NCBI GenBank assembly: GCA_027575805.1
Contig: JANBPU010000053.1
Span: 1-64,000, forward strand
Source of the DNA: Mycoemilia scoparia
Lineage: Eukaryota > Kickxellomycota > Kickxellomycetes > Kickxellales > Kickxellaceae
DNA length: 64,000 bases
Direction: 5' to 3'
Shown piece by piece: positions 55,397-64,000 of the stretch. A program made the translations under genes and the position numbers. Under the pieces are notes generated by a model. The model searched no databases. It saw only the letters and a list, made by a program, of their open reading frames with translations, and was not told the DNA's origin. The first letter of the stretch is position 1, and each line of letters begins with the position of its first letter.

Positions 55397-55967
55397 TTAT
55401 TTCTGACTGATTTTTTAAAAAATAAATTGTACAAGTATGAAACGATAATATTAGTTTTCTAACTCTGCTTGAAACCCTAATACTACATCTTCTAATTATA
55501 TCTATTTAACATAAACACATCAGACATAGCTTGCTCTTTGTCCTTTAATATGTATTATTGCCTAGATTTTTTTACCATCATCATTCGAACCCATCACTAC
55601 AATATATATCTACTTTGTCAATTCCTCATTTTTACCATTACTGTTAGCTTTCAAGTATGATCATATTATATTGATCTTTGTTCGGTCGCGATTAAAAAGA
55701 CAAACTCTATACATGCTCTTCTATAAAGTTACGGTTTAAAGATAATAAATGTTGAAGTGATTTAATACTCCTAGTGAGATGGCTATATGCCATATACACT
55801 AAAAATTATTACCCATACTGTTGGTGTGGTTTGAAGAAAATGGTATTGTTTACATTAGATCTCAAACCCACAATTATCGTAAACAAACCTTTTAAATTGT
55901 AAACAATATTGGTTGTTGTATTAAACACAATAACCTTAGCATAAAGAAACGCATACTATCATATAAA
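55397..55967. repeat. Intergenic with family-C repeat copy 3
   Basis: At 55768-55816 ACTCCTAGTGAGATGGCTAT with ATGCCATATACACTAAAAAT and a right end like the family-A elements (TTATTACCCATA). The rest is the AT-rich CHL1 promoter. Confidence 0.4.
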
Positions 55968-58700
55968 ATGGTCGAGCTAAAGAATGACTATAACGACAAC
56001 AACAACAACCTAAAATTTGCCGAATTGTCTACTGTAAAGAAGCTGGAACCACCCTCTACTGGAAACGAGTTTTCATTTCCATTTAATCCATATAGTATCC
56101 AAATCGATTTTATGCGAAATCTGTATGAAGCACTTGAGAATGGATACTTTGGGATATTTGAGAGTCCAACTGGAACTGTAAGTACTACTACTACAACAAC
56201 CACTGATGATGATGATGATTTATTCAAATATTATAAAAGCATAGCATGTGCGTGATATATAAATAAATGGAATGTGGATCTTGTTTTTATAGGGAAAATC
56301 CTTGAGTTTAATATGTGGAGCACTCACTTGGCTCAATCATAACCAAGAAAGAATAGAAAAGCAGAGTATAGAATTAGCAGAAGAGGGTGAAGGCAATTCC
56401 TCGAATAGAAATACTAGTGCATCAAAAGGTGAATTATACTGATGACTGCTATTGTTATTGATGCGCAATGTATCTATGAGAACCAAGAATAACAAATTCC
56501 TTGCACCAATGTTATCGTCGTGACATAGAACCAGATTGGGTTAGGAAGTTCAAGCAAGAAAAGAAAAGAGAAAAGGTGTTGGGAGAAAAGGAAAAGGCTC
56601 AACAAAAGTATGATGATTGGGTTAAATGGATCAGACAGAAAGAAAAGAATGAGTCGAAAAAGAATACGGTCGGGTGGTCGACATCTTCAAAACCAACTAC
56701 AGTGGAGAAAAAGGTATAGTTTTAGCTTAACATACACAACATCTTTGACAATCAATATTTGATAGACCTTATGATAATAACATAGTTTTTACTGTGATGT
56801 AATAGAGAAAGCCCGAGTGTGATGAGCAGGGTTTGGATGATGACGAGAATGATATGATTGTGGATGAGTATCAAAGTGAGCCTGAGATGGGAGGAAGACT
56901 TGGTGCATCTTCGGGTTATTCTGATCAAGTCAAAAAGCTACTACAAAAGTATGCGATCTCTTTTGTATTTGAATTGATAACCAATATCATTTCTCAAAGA
57001 ATTACCTAAGCAGATCAATTTTATGTCTGTAGATATGAGGCTGGAGGAATTATATATGACGATCTTGATGATGAGTATTCCAGCTCATATGGAATGAATG
57101 AAAAGCCCGAGGAACCAGAGGTCACAAAAGTAATTATAACAATATATTAGAATGAAATATCTAAATTCTACAGCAAAGCAGCTCAATTTAATGATATATT
57201 CTATAGATAATCTATGCATCAAGAACTCACTCCCAATTATCCCAATTCATGAGCGAGCTTAAAAAGACCAAATTTTGGACAAAAGACAAGATACCAGCAG
57301 TTCCACTTGGATCACGAATGCAATTATGTATCAATGACACTGTGAGAAGGCAAAGCACATCAGTGACAAGAATGAATGAAAAGTGTCTAGATATGCAACA
57401 GAAAGGTGGTTCACATCGTTGCAGATTCCTTCCAAAGCAAGAGACTCCGATGCTGGATCTAAAGGACCAAATAAGAAGCGATCTTATGGATATTGAAGAC
57501 CTGGCGCGAGCAGGAAGAAAGATGCACACGTGTCCCTATTATGGTGCTAGGAATAGCATCCGATCCGCCAAGGTTGTCACATTGCCTTATAATTTGCTGT
57601 TGCTGGATTCTGCCAGGGAATCATTGGGAATATCGCTAAAAGATAACGTAGTTATTGTTGATGAAGCACACAAGTAAGAGCATTATACCAATTCATCACA
57701 TATTTTTTGTAGTCAAAATACTTGTCCACATAGCTGTATATTTTCTTTTTATATAGTCTTATAGATTCCATAACATCGGTTCATTCGGTTAGTCTAAGTG
57801 GGCATACCGTAGATGTGGGTGTCAAATTATTCAAAGCCTACTATAATCGGTACTGGAATCGACTCAAGGGCTCCAATGTTATATATATTCAGCAGATCAT
57901 CTCAATCCTCAAAGCTCTTCAAAAGTATATTCAAAAAGAAATAGCGGCTGAACTTGGTTTGCTTCAATCTGATGGAAACAATAATAAAGATGGTTCGTTT
58001 AGTAAGATTATGACTACAAATCGGTTGCTACATGAAATAAGAGTCGATAATGTAAATGTTTACAAATTGGATCGGTATTTCAGAGAAAGCAAGATTGCAC
58101 AGAAGGTAGTTAAATCTTTGGTCTATACTCTCAACTCTGGCTATCATCCTCACTCTTAATGTATAATAACACTGTGATTTTATCGTTTAGTTGAACATGT
58201 TTGTTGACAGATTCAACAAGCTATCACAAAAAGAAGCATCTGCCAACTCTAATGCTTCTGGAACTCCCACAAATGACAAACGAGCAAAAGCCTATGGCAA
58301 ACGTAACCCTAAAACAACAACAACAATATCTTATGGACATAAAGGACCTAGAAACAACGAAAGAACCAATGACTCAAACAATGAAAAGAACCCCAAAAAT
58401 AACGACGCAGTGACAATACTATCAGGATCTGCTACAACCCATGTTAGTACAATCGAATCATTCTTTAACTGCCTAGGTCGACCAAACACAAATGATGGGA
58501 GACTGTTTTTAACCATCCACAAGAAATCCCCAGGGAAAACAGGACCAACAACTTCTGAAGACCCCGAAATATCGGTAGATATAAAGTTTGTATTGCTTGA
58601 TCCTTCTGATTCTTTTAGTGGGATATTGAAAGAAGCTCGCTCGGTGATATTGGCCGGAGGTACTATGAAACCTGTTGATGACCTAGTGAATCAACTATCG

Positions 58701-58731
<31 letters not shown>

Positions 58732-59705
58732 ATTTGGATGGATTAACTGAGAAATCCAATTCCAAAAACACCAAGAAACCGGTCAAACAATTTGAATGTG
58801 GACATGTAGTTCCATCCCATCACATAAAACCTATAGTCATGAAATCAGGGCCTATGGGCAAACAATTCCACTTTACATTCGAGAACCAGTCTAATCCCGA
58901 TATGATCAGAGAGGCCGGCCAGGCCATAGCCAACCTGACGTCAGTTATTCGTGGCGGTATAGTCGTATTTTTTCCATCCTATTCGTGTCTTGAACGAATG
59001 AAACAGCAATGGCAAAAAGAAGGAACTATCGAAAGGATGGAAAAGAAAAAGAAAGTATTCTGTGAACCAAATTCCAATAGCACCGACAATACTAGCACTA
59101 CTCGTCTTACTACTGTGGAGCAAGTACTAGAAGCCTATTCAAACCAAATCAAACAGACCGGTGGTTCTATGCTGTTCAGCGTAGTTGGTGGGAAGATGAG
59201 TGAGGGTATAAACTTTTCGGATGATATGGGACGAGCCGTCATCATGATTGGGTTGCCATTTCCTAACTTGAGATCCCCAGAATTAATGGAAAAGATTCGA
59301 TTTATTGAAAACCAATTTCTGATGAATAACAACACCACTACTGGAAAAGTAGAAGAAGGTGGAGGCGGAGGAATTGAATCGCCTCGACAACAACAACAAC
59401 AACAAGTACAACGTGGATCCTCATCAAGGATGATTACAACTCAAAAGGGTCAACAGTTTTATGAAAATTTATGTATGAAGGCTGTCAACCAGTCAATTGG
59501 AAGGGCTATTCGCCATGCCAATGATTATGCGACTATCATTTTCTTTGACCACAGGTACGCCTCATCAAGAATTGCACAAAAATTGCCTGGGTGGTTGTTG
59601 CCAAGTAGTAGTAGTGGTGGTGGTGGTAACCATAGGATTGAGGCTGTGGACTTTGGTAGAGGATTTTCGGAAGTCGCCAAATTCTTTAGAAATTTCAAGT
59701 CTTAG
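55968..59705 (+). CDS. CHL1: ATP-dependent DNA helicase CHL1/DDX11
   Basis: Eight exons: 55968-56177, 56293-56428, 56529-56713, 56806-56948, 57033-57129, 57207-57673, 57757-58105 and 58191-59705. All are GT-AG and the frame closes on 1033 residues. It is an iron-sulphur superfamily 2 helicase that unwinds DNA 5' to 3' and supports sister-chromatid cohesion in S phase. The Walker A motif ESPTGTGKSLS spans the first intron. IIYASRTHSQL is motif Ia. Four cysteines (MQLCIN, NEKCLD, SHRCRF, HTCPYYG) form the 4Fe-4S site. VVIVDEAHN is the DEAH box, split by an intron. FVDRFNK, GGTMKPVDD, VVFFPSY, GGKMSEGINFSD and NQSIGRAIRHANDYA are the later helicase motifs. Low-complexity inserts (Asn, Ser and Gln runs) enlarge it beyond the usual 850-970 residues. 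Confidence 0.96.
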
Positions 59706-60904
59706 ATTTGACTCTGTAGTAACATTTGAGGCCTTTTTTGTATACACATTTTTAAAGAGTTTTATTAGAAACATACGGTAATAATAGTTGTTTTAAAAAA
59801 CCATTCAAAGGACACACAATTTTTCATTAGATTGGTTGAAGTGTTGCTAATTGCATTTGGAGTTTTATGCCATCTGCTTTATCTCTGGGGGAGACTTGTA
59901 AATATCCAGATAAATGGTCATTGCCATTTCTAGTTCTGGTGTGGCTTTTAAAAATAAAGAGTTTGGACTGTAAATTGTATACACACAAGACCAGATCAAG
60001 CCAAGTCAATAGCCCCAAGGTATCTGCCCATGACAAATGTCATATCATAACGGAGCCGAAAAATATGTGTGCTGTAGACTCTCACCCTCTCTCATAAATG
60101 CATTCCAAAACACCTGATATTGTTTGCAGTTGCAACCACGCAGCCTCATTTAATTAATATGATGGTTCTTCGCATTTGGGGCTTTATAAGATATATCCAC
60201 AATTTAAAAGAGCCACCACTACAAGGTTCATAAAGGCATCGCTGATACACCCTTTCTGTATATTTTCCTTTCACCGCGGAGATTCATTGTCGCCATTTGA
60301 GGAGGAGACTATTTTGTACAGATTTTTTCTCTGTACACGATAGTGGCTAGTAGTAGTCTATCCTGGAGAGGGGGGGGAGAGAGAGAAGTATAGAGGCTTT
60401 TTGTAGGAATGACAATGTTATTTAACTTTTTGGAATGTCCAAAAATGTAGTTATCCAGATTTGGTTAACCAAATTTCATGCATAGATATTTGTGTATTCT
60501 ATTTTAGGAGATAACCAGCACTACTATCAGCCATCATTATCTGAATTTAATAATAGACGGACCAACAGTCAGTCGGGCATGCCGGATTGCGGATTACTCT
60601 CATTATGGATAAAATTCCATCCTTGAGGGGAGAAAGCCTATTACTGGTGGTACCTCAGGTATTTTATGTTTGGTTAAAAGCAAAGTTTGAGCACATATTT
60701 AATTTTGGTCAAAGTGCTGTGAAATATCCACAAAAACAACAACGTATTTTTATTTCATAAATACACAACATCTTGGAACCCAGATTTCCAAGTTTCATCA
60801 ACATGTCTTTGATTTCTTTAATTTATTTTATTCTCTTATGAAAATACTATTGTTATTGTTATTATTATTATTATTATTAATAGCACAACAACAAAAGCGA
60901 AAAA
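59706..60904. other. Intergenic, no gene seen
   Basis: The 3' flank of CHL1 and the upstream region of the second receptor; a GGGGGGG plus GA run near 60370 and a TTATTA run near 60860 are the only features noted. Confidence 0.5.
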
Positions 60905-62356
60905 ATGCTTGAGGGAATTAAAAAGCCTGATGGCATGTCATACCAACAATTCTATGACTCGCTCATCAAACTAATCCATAAGACTGCACCAAGCATAGGA
61001 TTCAAAGTCCAATACTGGAATATGGGTGAGAGTGCAAGTTTAGTATATACCCTAAACATAATCTCGCTAATTCTCTCATCAATCGTCCTCATAACCGTGT
61101 TGCTATGTAATTTTCGAAATCGAGGATTTTCCAAAAGACCGTCATTTCGTTTATCCGGGTCCATTGCTCTGGCCGATATCATCCATTCAGTAATGATGAT
61201 AATTATGCATGAACCAAGCACTATAGACAATATGACTGAACTTCAGCTACGAATTTCATGGTTTTTTGTAATGGGGTCGTTATTTGCTTCCTTGTTCTTG
61301 ACTGACTGTATTGCGCTACAACTGCATTTGACTGTGATACTAAAGAAAGAGAGACTGGCCAAGAAGTTGAATCCTTGGTACGAGCTGATCGGATGGTCGA
61401 TGGGGTTTATTGTTGTTCATCCTATCCTGTATATATTTGATAACATGTATTGGTCCAAATATTTGGGCGTTTTGGCTATATTTGATACAACATTTACAGC
61501 CATTTCGTTAAAGATTTGGGCAATATATGCATGGCTGCTGATTGGGATTGTGTATTGTATGGGGATATGTGTTGTTGTCAGTATTCGACTTATTTCTATG
61601 TTGAGGGGGACTAGAAGAACGCTTATACATTTCCAGGAAGGAAAAATAAGTTCTAAAGATAGTGGCAACGTCGTCGGTCATAGCAACGGTATGGTTGGTT
61701 GTGTTGATGAAATAAAGAAAGCTGTTATGTATCATGATTCAGTTGGCACGGAAATGGGTCTGAGGGAAGATGAAGACTGTGGTGGTAGTTTGGCTTCAAA
61801 GCCTTTAAACAATACTTTGACATTCGATACGGATTGGAAGATGCATGGTGGTGGCTGCTCTGTATTAGACGAAAGTACAAGGGTTAATCAAATATGGCCA
61901 GTCAGTGGGAATGGCGATGACATGGTGGGTTTGGCTACAACTAACGTGACCAACCAAGTACCAAAATACATCATAAAAAGACGTAGAAGTGCAATGTTGG
62001 CCATATTTCGAATAATGCTATACCCTATTGTTCCACTAATAACTATTGTAGCCAACCCTATTTTTGTGTCTATCAAATATCCAAGCTATAATTTTGGAAT
62101 GGCTGTTCTGGCACTTGCTGCATCTCAAGGAATTATCGAGTCGGTGGTGTTTTTTATGAACCCATTATTGGATCCGATGTGGGGCAAAGTGTTTAGCTAT
62201 ATAAGTCAAAGAGTATTTGCAAAGAAAAAACAGCAACCTGTTGCCAGTGGAGAAGTAGGAGAATTTCGTGTTTCATTTAAAGAAGATTTGAGGTTAAAAG
62301 GTGTTGGAAAAGTCAGAGAGAGATATGAAATTGGTCACTCCAATTTATTAGTATGA
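60905..62356 (+). CDS. Seven-transmembrane receptor-like protein, copy 2
   Basis: A single exon of 483 residues, paralogous to the gene at 17102. N-terminus, helices 1-5 and the last two helices align without gaps in the conserved strings (PSFRLSGSIALADIIHS, LNPWYELIGWSMGF, ASQGIIESVVFFMNP). The third inner loop is longer (about 140 residues, rich in Gly, Asp and Ser) and quite unlike that of copy 1. The C-terminal tail is also longer and basic, ending YEIGHSNLLV. Differences gather in loops, as expected of receptors whose ligand or partner contacts have changed. G-protein coupling is inferred from topology only. Confidence 0.72.
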   Translation: MLEGIKKPDGMSYQQFYDSLIKLIHKTAPSIGFKVQYWNMGESASLVYTLNIISLILSSIVLITVLLCNFRNRGFSKRPSFRLSGSIALADIIHSVMMIIMHEPSTIDNMTELQLRISWFFVMGSLFASLFLTDCIALQLHLTVILKKERLAKKLNPWYELIGWSMGFIVVHPILYIFDNMYWSKYLGVLAIFDTTFTAISLKIWAIYAWLLIGIVYCMGICVVVSIRLISMLRGTRRTLIHFQEGKISSKDSGNVVGHSNGMVGCVDEIKKAVMYHDSVGTEMGLREDEDCGGSLASKPLNNTLTFDTDWKMHGGGCSVLDESTRVNQIWPVSGNGDDMVGLATTNVTNQVPKYIIKRRRSAMLAIFRIMLYPIVPLITIVANPIFVSIKYPSYNFGMAVLALAASQGIIESVVFFMNPLLDPMWGKVFSYISQRVFAKKKQQPVASGEVGEFRVSFKEDLRLKGVGKVRERYEIGHSNLLV

Positions 62357-62479
62357 TGGTGTTTTTTGTAGTAAATTCTGAATAATAAACAAGCTATTGG
62401 AAATAACTGTGTGTAACGATAACAAATTAAATGAATCCCTTCAAATGATACAATGGTTTTCAATTCCTATAATTAATTA

Positions 62480-62579
62480 TAAGGGTAATAGTTTTCGAAG
62501 CGTACCTCCTTTTGGTTGCCAATGATTATAGGAGCAATCACAGCCAAATGAATGACTAACCGTTCAAAAATAATCCCCC
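62480..62579. mobile_element. Diverged family-A miniature element (copy A8)
   Basis: Carries AGGGTAATAGTTTTCGAAG, CCAATGATTATAGGAGCAAT, CACAGCCAAATG and CGTTCAAAAATAATCCCC. Same orientation as A7. Confidence 0.65.
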
Positions 62580-62599
62580 CAAAAGGTCAGGTTCCAACC

Positions 62600-62725
62600 A
62601 GAATTTAATGTATAGAATATAGAAATGGGTCCTTGGATTTTAGCCCAGTCACAGGCTATTTAATATGCAACTTCTGGGGATTTGGTTTTGCTTAAGGGAC
62701 TTGTGAACTTTGACAATGAAAATTC
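62600..62725 (-). repeat. Dispersed repeat family R2, copy g
   Basis: On the minus strand: AAAGTTCACAAGTCCCTTAA, GCAAAACCAAATCCCC, AGAAGTTGCATATT, GACTGGGCTAAAATCCAAGG and ACCCATTTCT, as in copies a and c. Confidence 0.6.
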
Positions 62726-62933
62726 ATCCAAAAATACCACATTTAAATGACTTTATTTTAACTTTACACGACAACAACTATTAAAATTTCACATGTAGAA
62801 ACATACTATGAATATAAAATATATATCCAGGGAGTATTTAGAAACCTAACCGAAGATATAAAAATAAAAGAAACCACGAAAAGAAGAAAACCACAGAGAG
62901 AAAGATTGAAAAGAGCAAATAATAAAAGTAATT

Positions 62934-63743
62934 TTAACAGTAAGGAGTGAACCGAATAGTATCGATTTGTGCAACAAATGGAGCAAGTGAATAGTCAACA
63001 GTACCAGCCCAACCGCTAGTATTCGAACCATCCCAAACGCCAAGAGCCAGTTTGCCAAGAGTTGCGGGGAATTGTCCATTGTTGTTATTGGTGATGGTAC
63101 GTTTAACAGCACCATCAAGGTACCAATTAACGTAATCCTTATTATACTCGATACTGTAGGTATGGAAAGTGGTAGCCAAGTCTTGGGGAGGATTAGAACC
63201 AAAGGTAACTTCCCTCTCAGAGCCAGGAACACGCTGCCCGTTAACAAAGAACATGGACTGGACGTTGTTGGTGTTCTTTCCGACCCATTCAAAGTCGACT
63301 TCGTCGGTTGAACCTGGAGCACCGCTGCCGTACATTACAAAGGCGGTTACGACACCACTGGTAGGAGCGGCCTTGAGGTTAACATCCCAAACACCACCCT
63401 CGCCCTTGAATTCGTTGAAATGGATGGTGGGGTTCTGCTTGCTTGGGTCACGGTCCTGTACGATGTTGAGAACACCATTCTGGACAGAGAAGCTGTTTGG
63501 CGACATCTGAATGGAGAAGTTGTTGAGGTCAGCAGCAGAATCAAAAGTGATGGTCTGTGATTTATCGTAACACAGTTTACGACCCTGAGGTGGCTGAATC
63601 TGAGGAAGACTTGCACCTCCAGCTCTCTTGGCAAGGATTCTGTCGTTTGCTGGTAGAGCATTGGTTTCGGCGGTTCCGACAGAGAGTATGGCGATGGCGC
63701 TCAAAAGAAGCCCGCTTTTGAATGATGAAGTTGAAAGATACAT
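62934..63743 (-). CDS. Secreted GH16 glycosidase/transglycosylase (CRH-like)
   Basis: A single exon of 269 residues with an N-terminal signal peptide (SGLLLSAIAILSVGTAET) and a Kex2-type site (ILAKRAGG, near residues 37-41). The catalytic motif TDEVDFEWVGK gives E148, D150 and E152, the nucleophile, helper and acid/base residues of family GH16. The strings GVVTAFVMYGSG, FHTYSIEYNKDYVNWYLDG and LALGVWDGSN are typical of fungal CRH enzymes. These link chitin to beta-glucan in the cell wall; hydrolysis alone is also possible. The C-terminus ends at TPYC with no GPI-anchor signal. Upstream on the minus strand lies a TATATAAG box (about 63922-63929). Confidence 0.9.
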   Translation of the reverse strand: MYLSTSSFKSGLLLSAIAILSVGTAETNALPANDRILAKRAGGASLPQIQPPQGRKLCYDKSQTITFDSAADLNNFSIQMSPNSFSVQNGVLNIVQDRDPSKQNPTIHFNEFKGEGGVWDVNLKAAPTSGVVTAFVMYGSGAPGSTDEVDFEWVGKNTNNVQSMFFVNGQRVPGSEREVTFGSNPPQDLATTFHTYSIEYNKDYVNWYLDGAVKRTITNNNNGQFPATLGKLALGVWDGSNTSGWAGTVDYSLAPFVAQIDTIRFTPYC

Positions 63744-64000
63744 ATTGCTCGAATGCTAATGTGGTGATTATTCTTCTTGGGTATGCGGCGATAGTTTACT
63801 AGAGCTATCGGTTAAATGGTGGGCTCGATATAATGAAAAATACACGAAGAAATGCAACAGAGGATAACGACGACTAAATTTTACACAATTCCTAGAAATT
63901 TTAGAATGCGCCTGCTCACCCCTTATATACCGTACACGCCTGATATCGAGAACTGATTCACAGCAATAGGTGTGCTATAGAAAAAGAAATATTACCTTCA
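63744..64000 (-). promoter_or_regulatory. Upstream region of the GH16 gene
   Basis: A TATATAAGG string on the minus strand near 63921-63929, about 180 bases before the start codon, is the likely TATA box. No other feature is seen up to the end of the window. Confidence 0.5.

Larger units (their letters stand above)
62357..62933. other. Intergenic with miniature element and R2 repeat
   Basis: Between convergent genes. Copies at 62480-62579 and 62600-62725 fill most of it. Confidence 0.55.

Noticed and set aside
1..64000. CRISPR array, prophage or bacterial-type operon
   Set aside because: No regularly spaced direct repeats with unique spacers, and introns show that this is eukaryotic nuclear DNA.

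Overview
The window is nuclear DNA from an early-diverging fungus. It carries spliced genes with short GT–AG introns, AT-rich intergenic DNA, asparagine/serine/glutamine-rich low-complexity proteins, and fungal housekeeping genes. The standard genetic code fits every confident gene. The mix of F-box/LRR proteins, seven-helix receptors and TA-flanked miniature elements suggests Zoopagomycota (Kickxellomycotina-like) or a neighbouring lineage. That placement is an inference.

Layout. 0-5 kb: an AT-rich repeat tract, tRNA-His(GUG), a FIST-type protein, and the convergent ten-exon eIF2B alpha gene. 5-15 kb: a novel 570-residue repeat protein, RTF1, an F-box/LRR gene and the primase large subunit PRI2. 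15-25 kb: SOD1, a seven-helix receptor, a secreted Kex2-site protein, and a cytochrome P450 with one in-frame stop. 25-34 kb: a CYB5RL-type reductase, a second F-box/LRR gene cut by a miniature transposon, a small secreted peptide precursor, pterin carbinolamine dehydratase, and an unknown serine-rich protein. 34-43 kb: a 3.7-kb noncoding stretch in front of a large N/S/Q-rich nuclear-type protein, a start-less secreted-protein relic, and a decayed Ty1/copia fragment. 43-51 kb: a TMEM208/SND homologue, a Cys-rich membrane protein, CTF8, ribosomal protein S29 and choline-phosphate cytidylyltransferase. 52-64 kb: an RVS167-like BAR-SH3 protein, tRNA-Gly(UCC), the CHL1/DDX11 helicase, a second seven-helix receptor and a GH16 cell-wall enzyme.

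There is no operon logic. Some functions are still related. CHL1 and CTF8 both act in sister-chromatid cohesion and replication, and PRI2 is a replication protein. Four secreted proteins or relics carry dibasic Kex2-type sites. Two receptor paralogues and two F-box paralogues show local gene-family expansion.

The main accessory signal is repetitive. Two related families of about 90-135 bp TA-flanked miniature elements total 13 copies here, one in an F-box coding region and one in an RVS167 intron. A third dispersed family has seven copies, one in a PRI2 intron, and a fourth short family has three. Several broken features (a splice donor, a start codon, the retroelement stops) could each be explained by a single G-to-A or C-to-T change.
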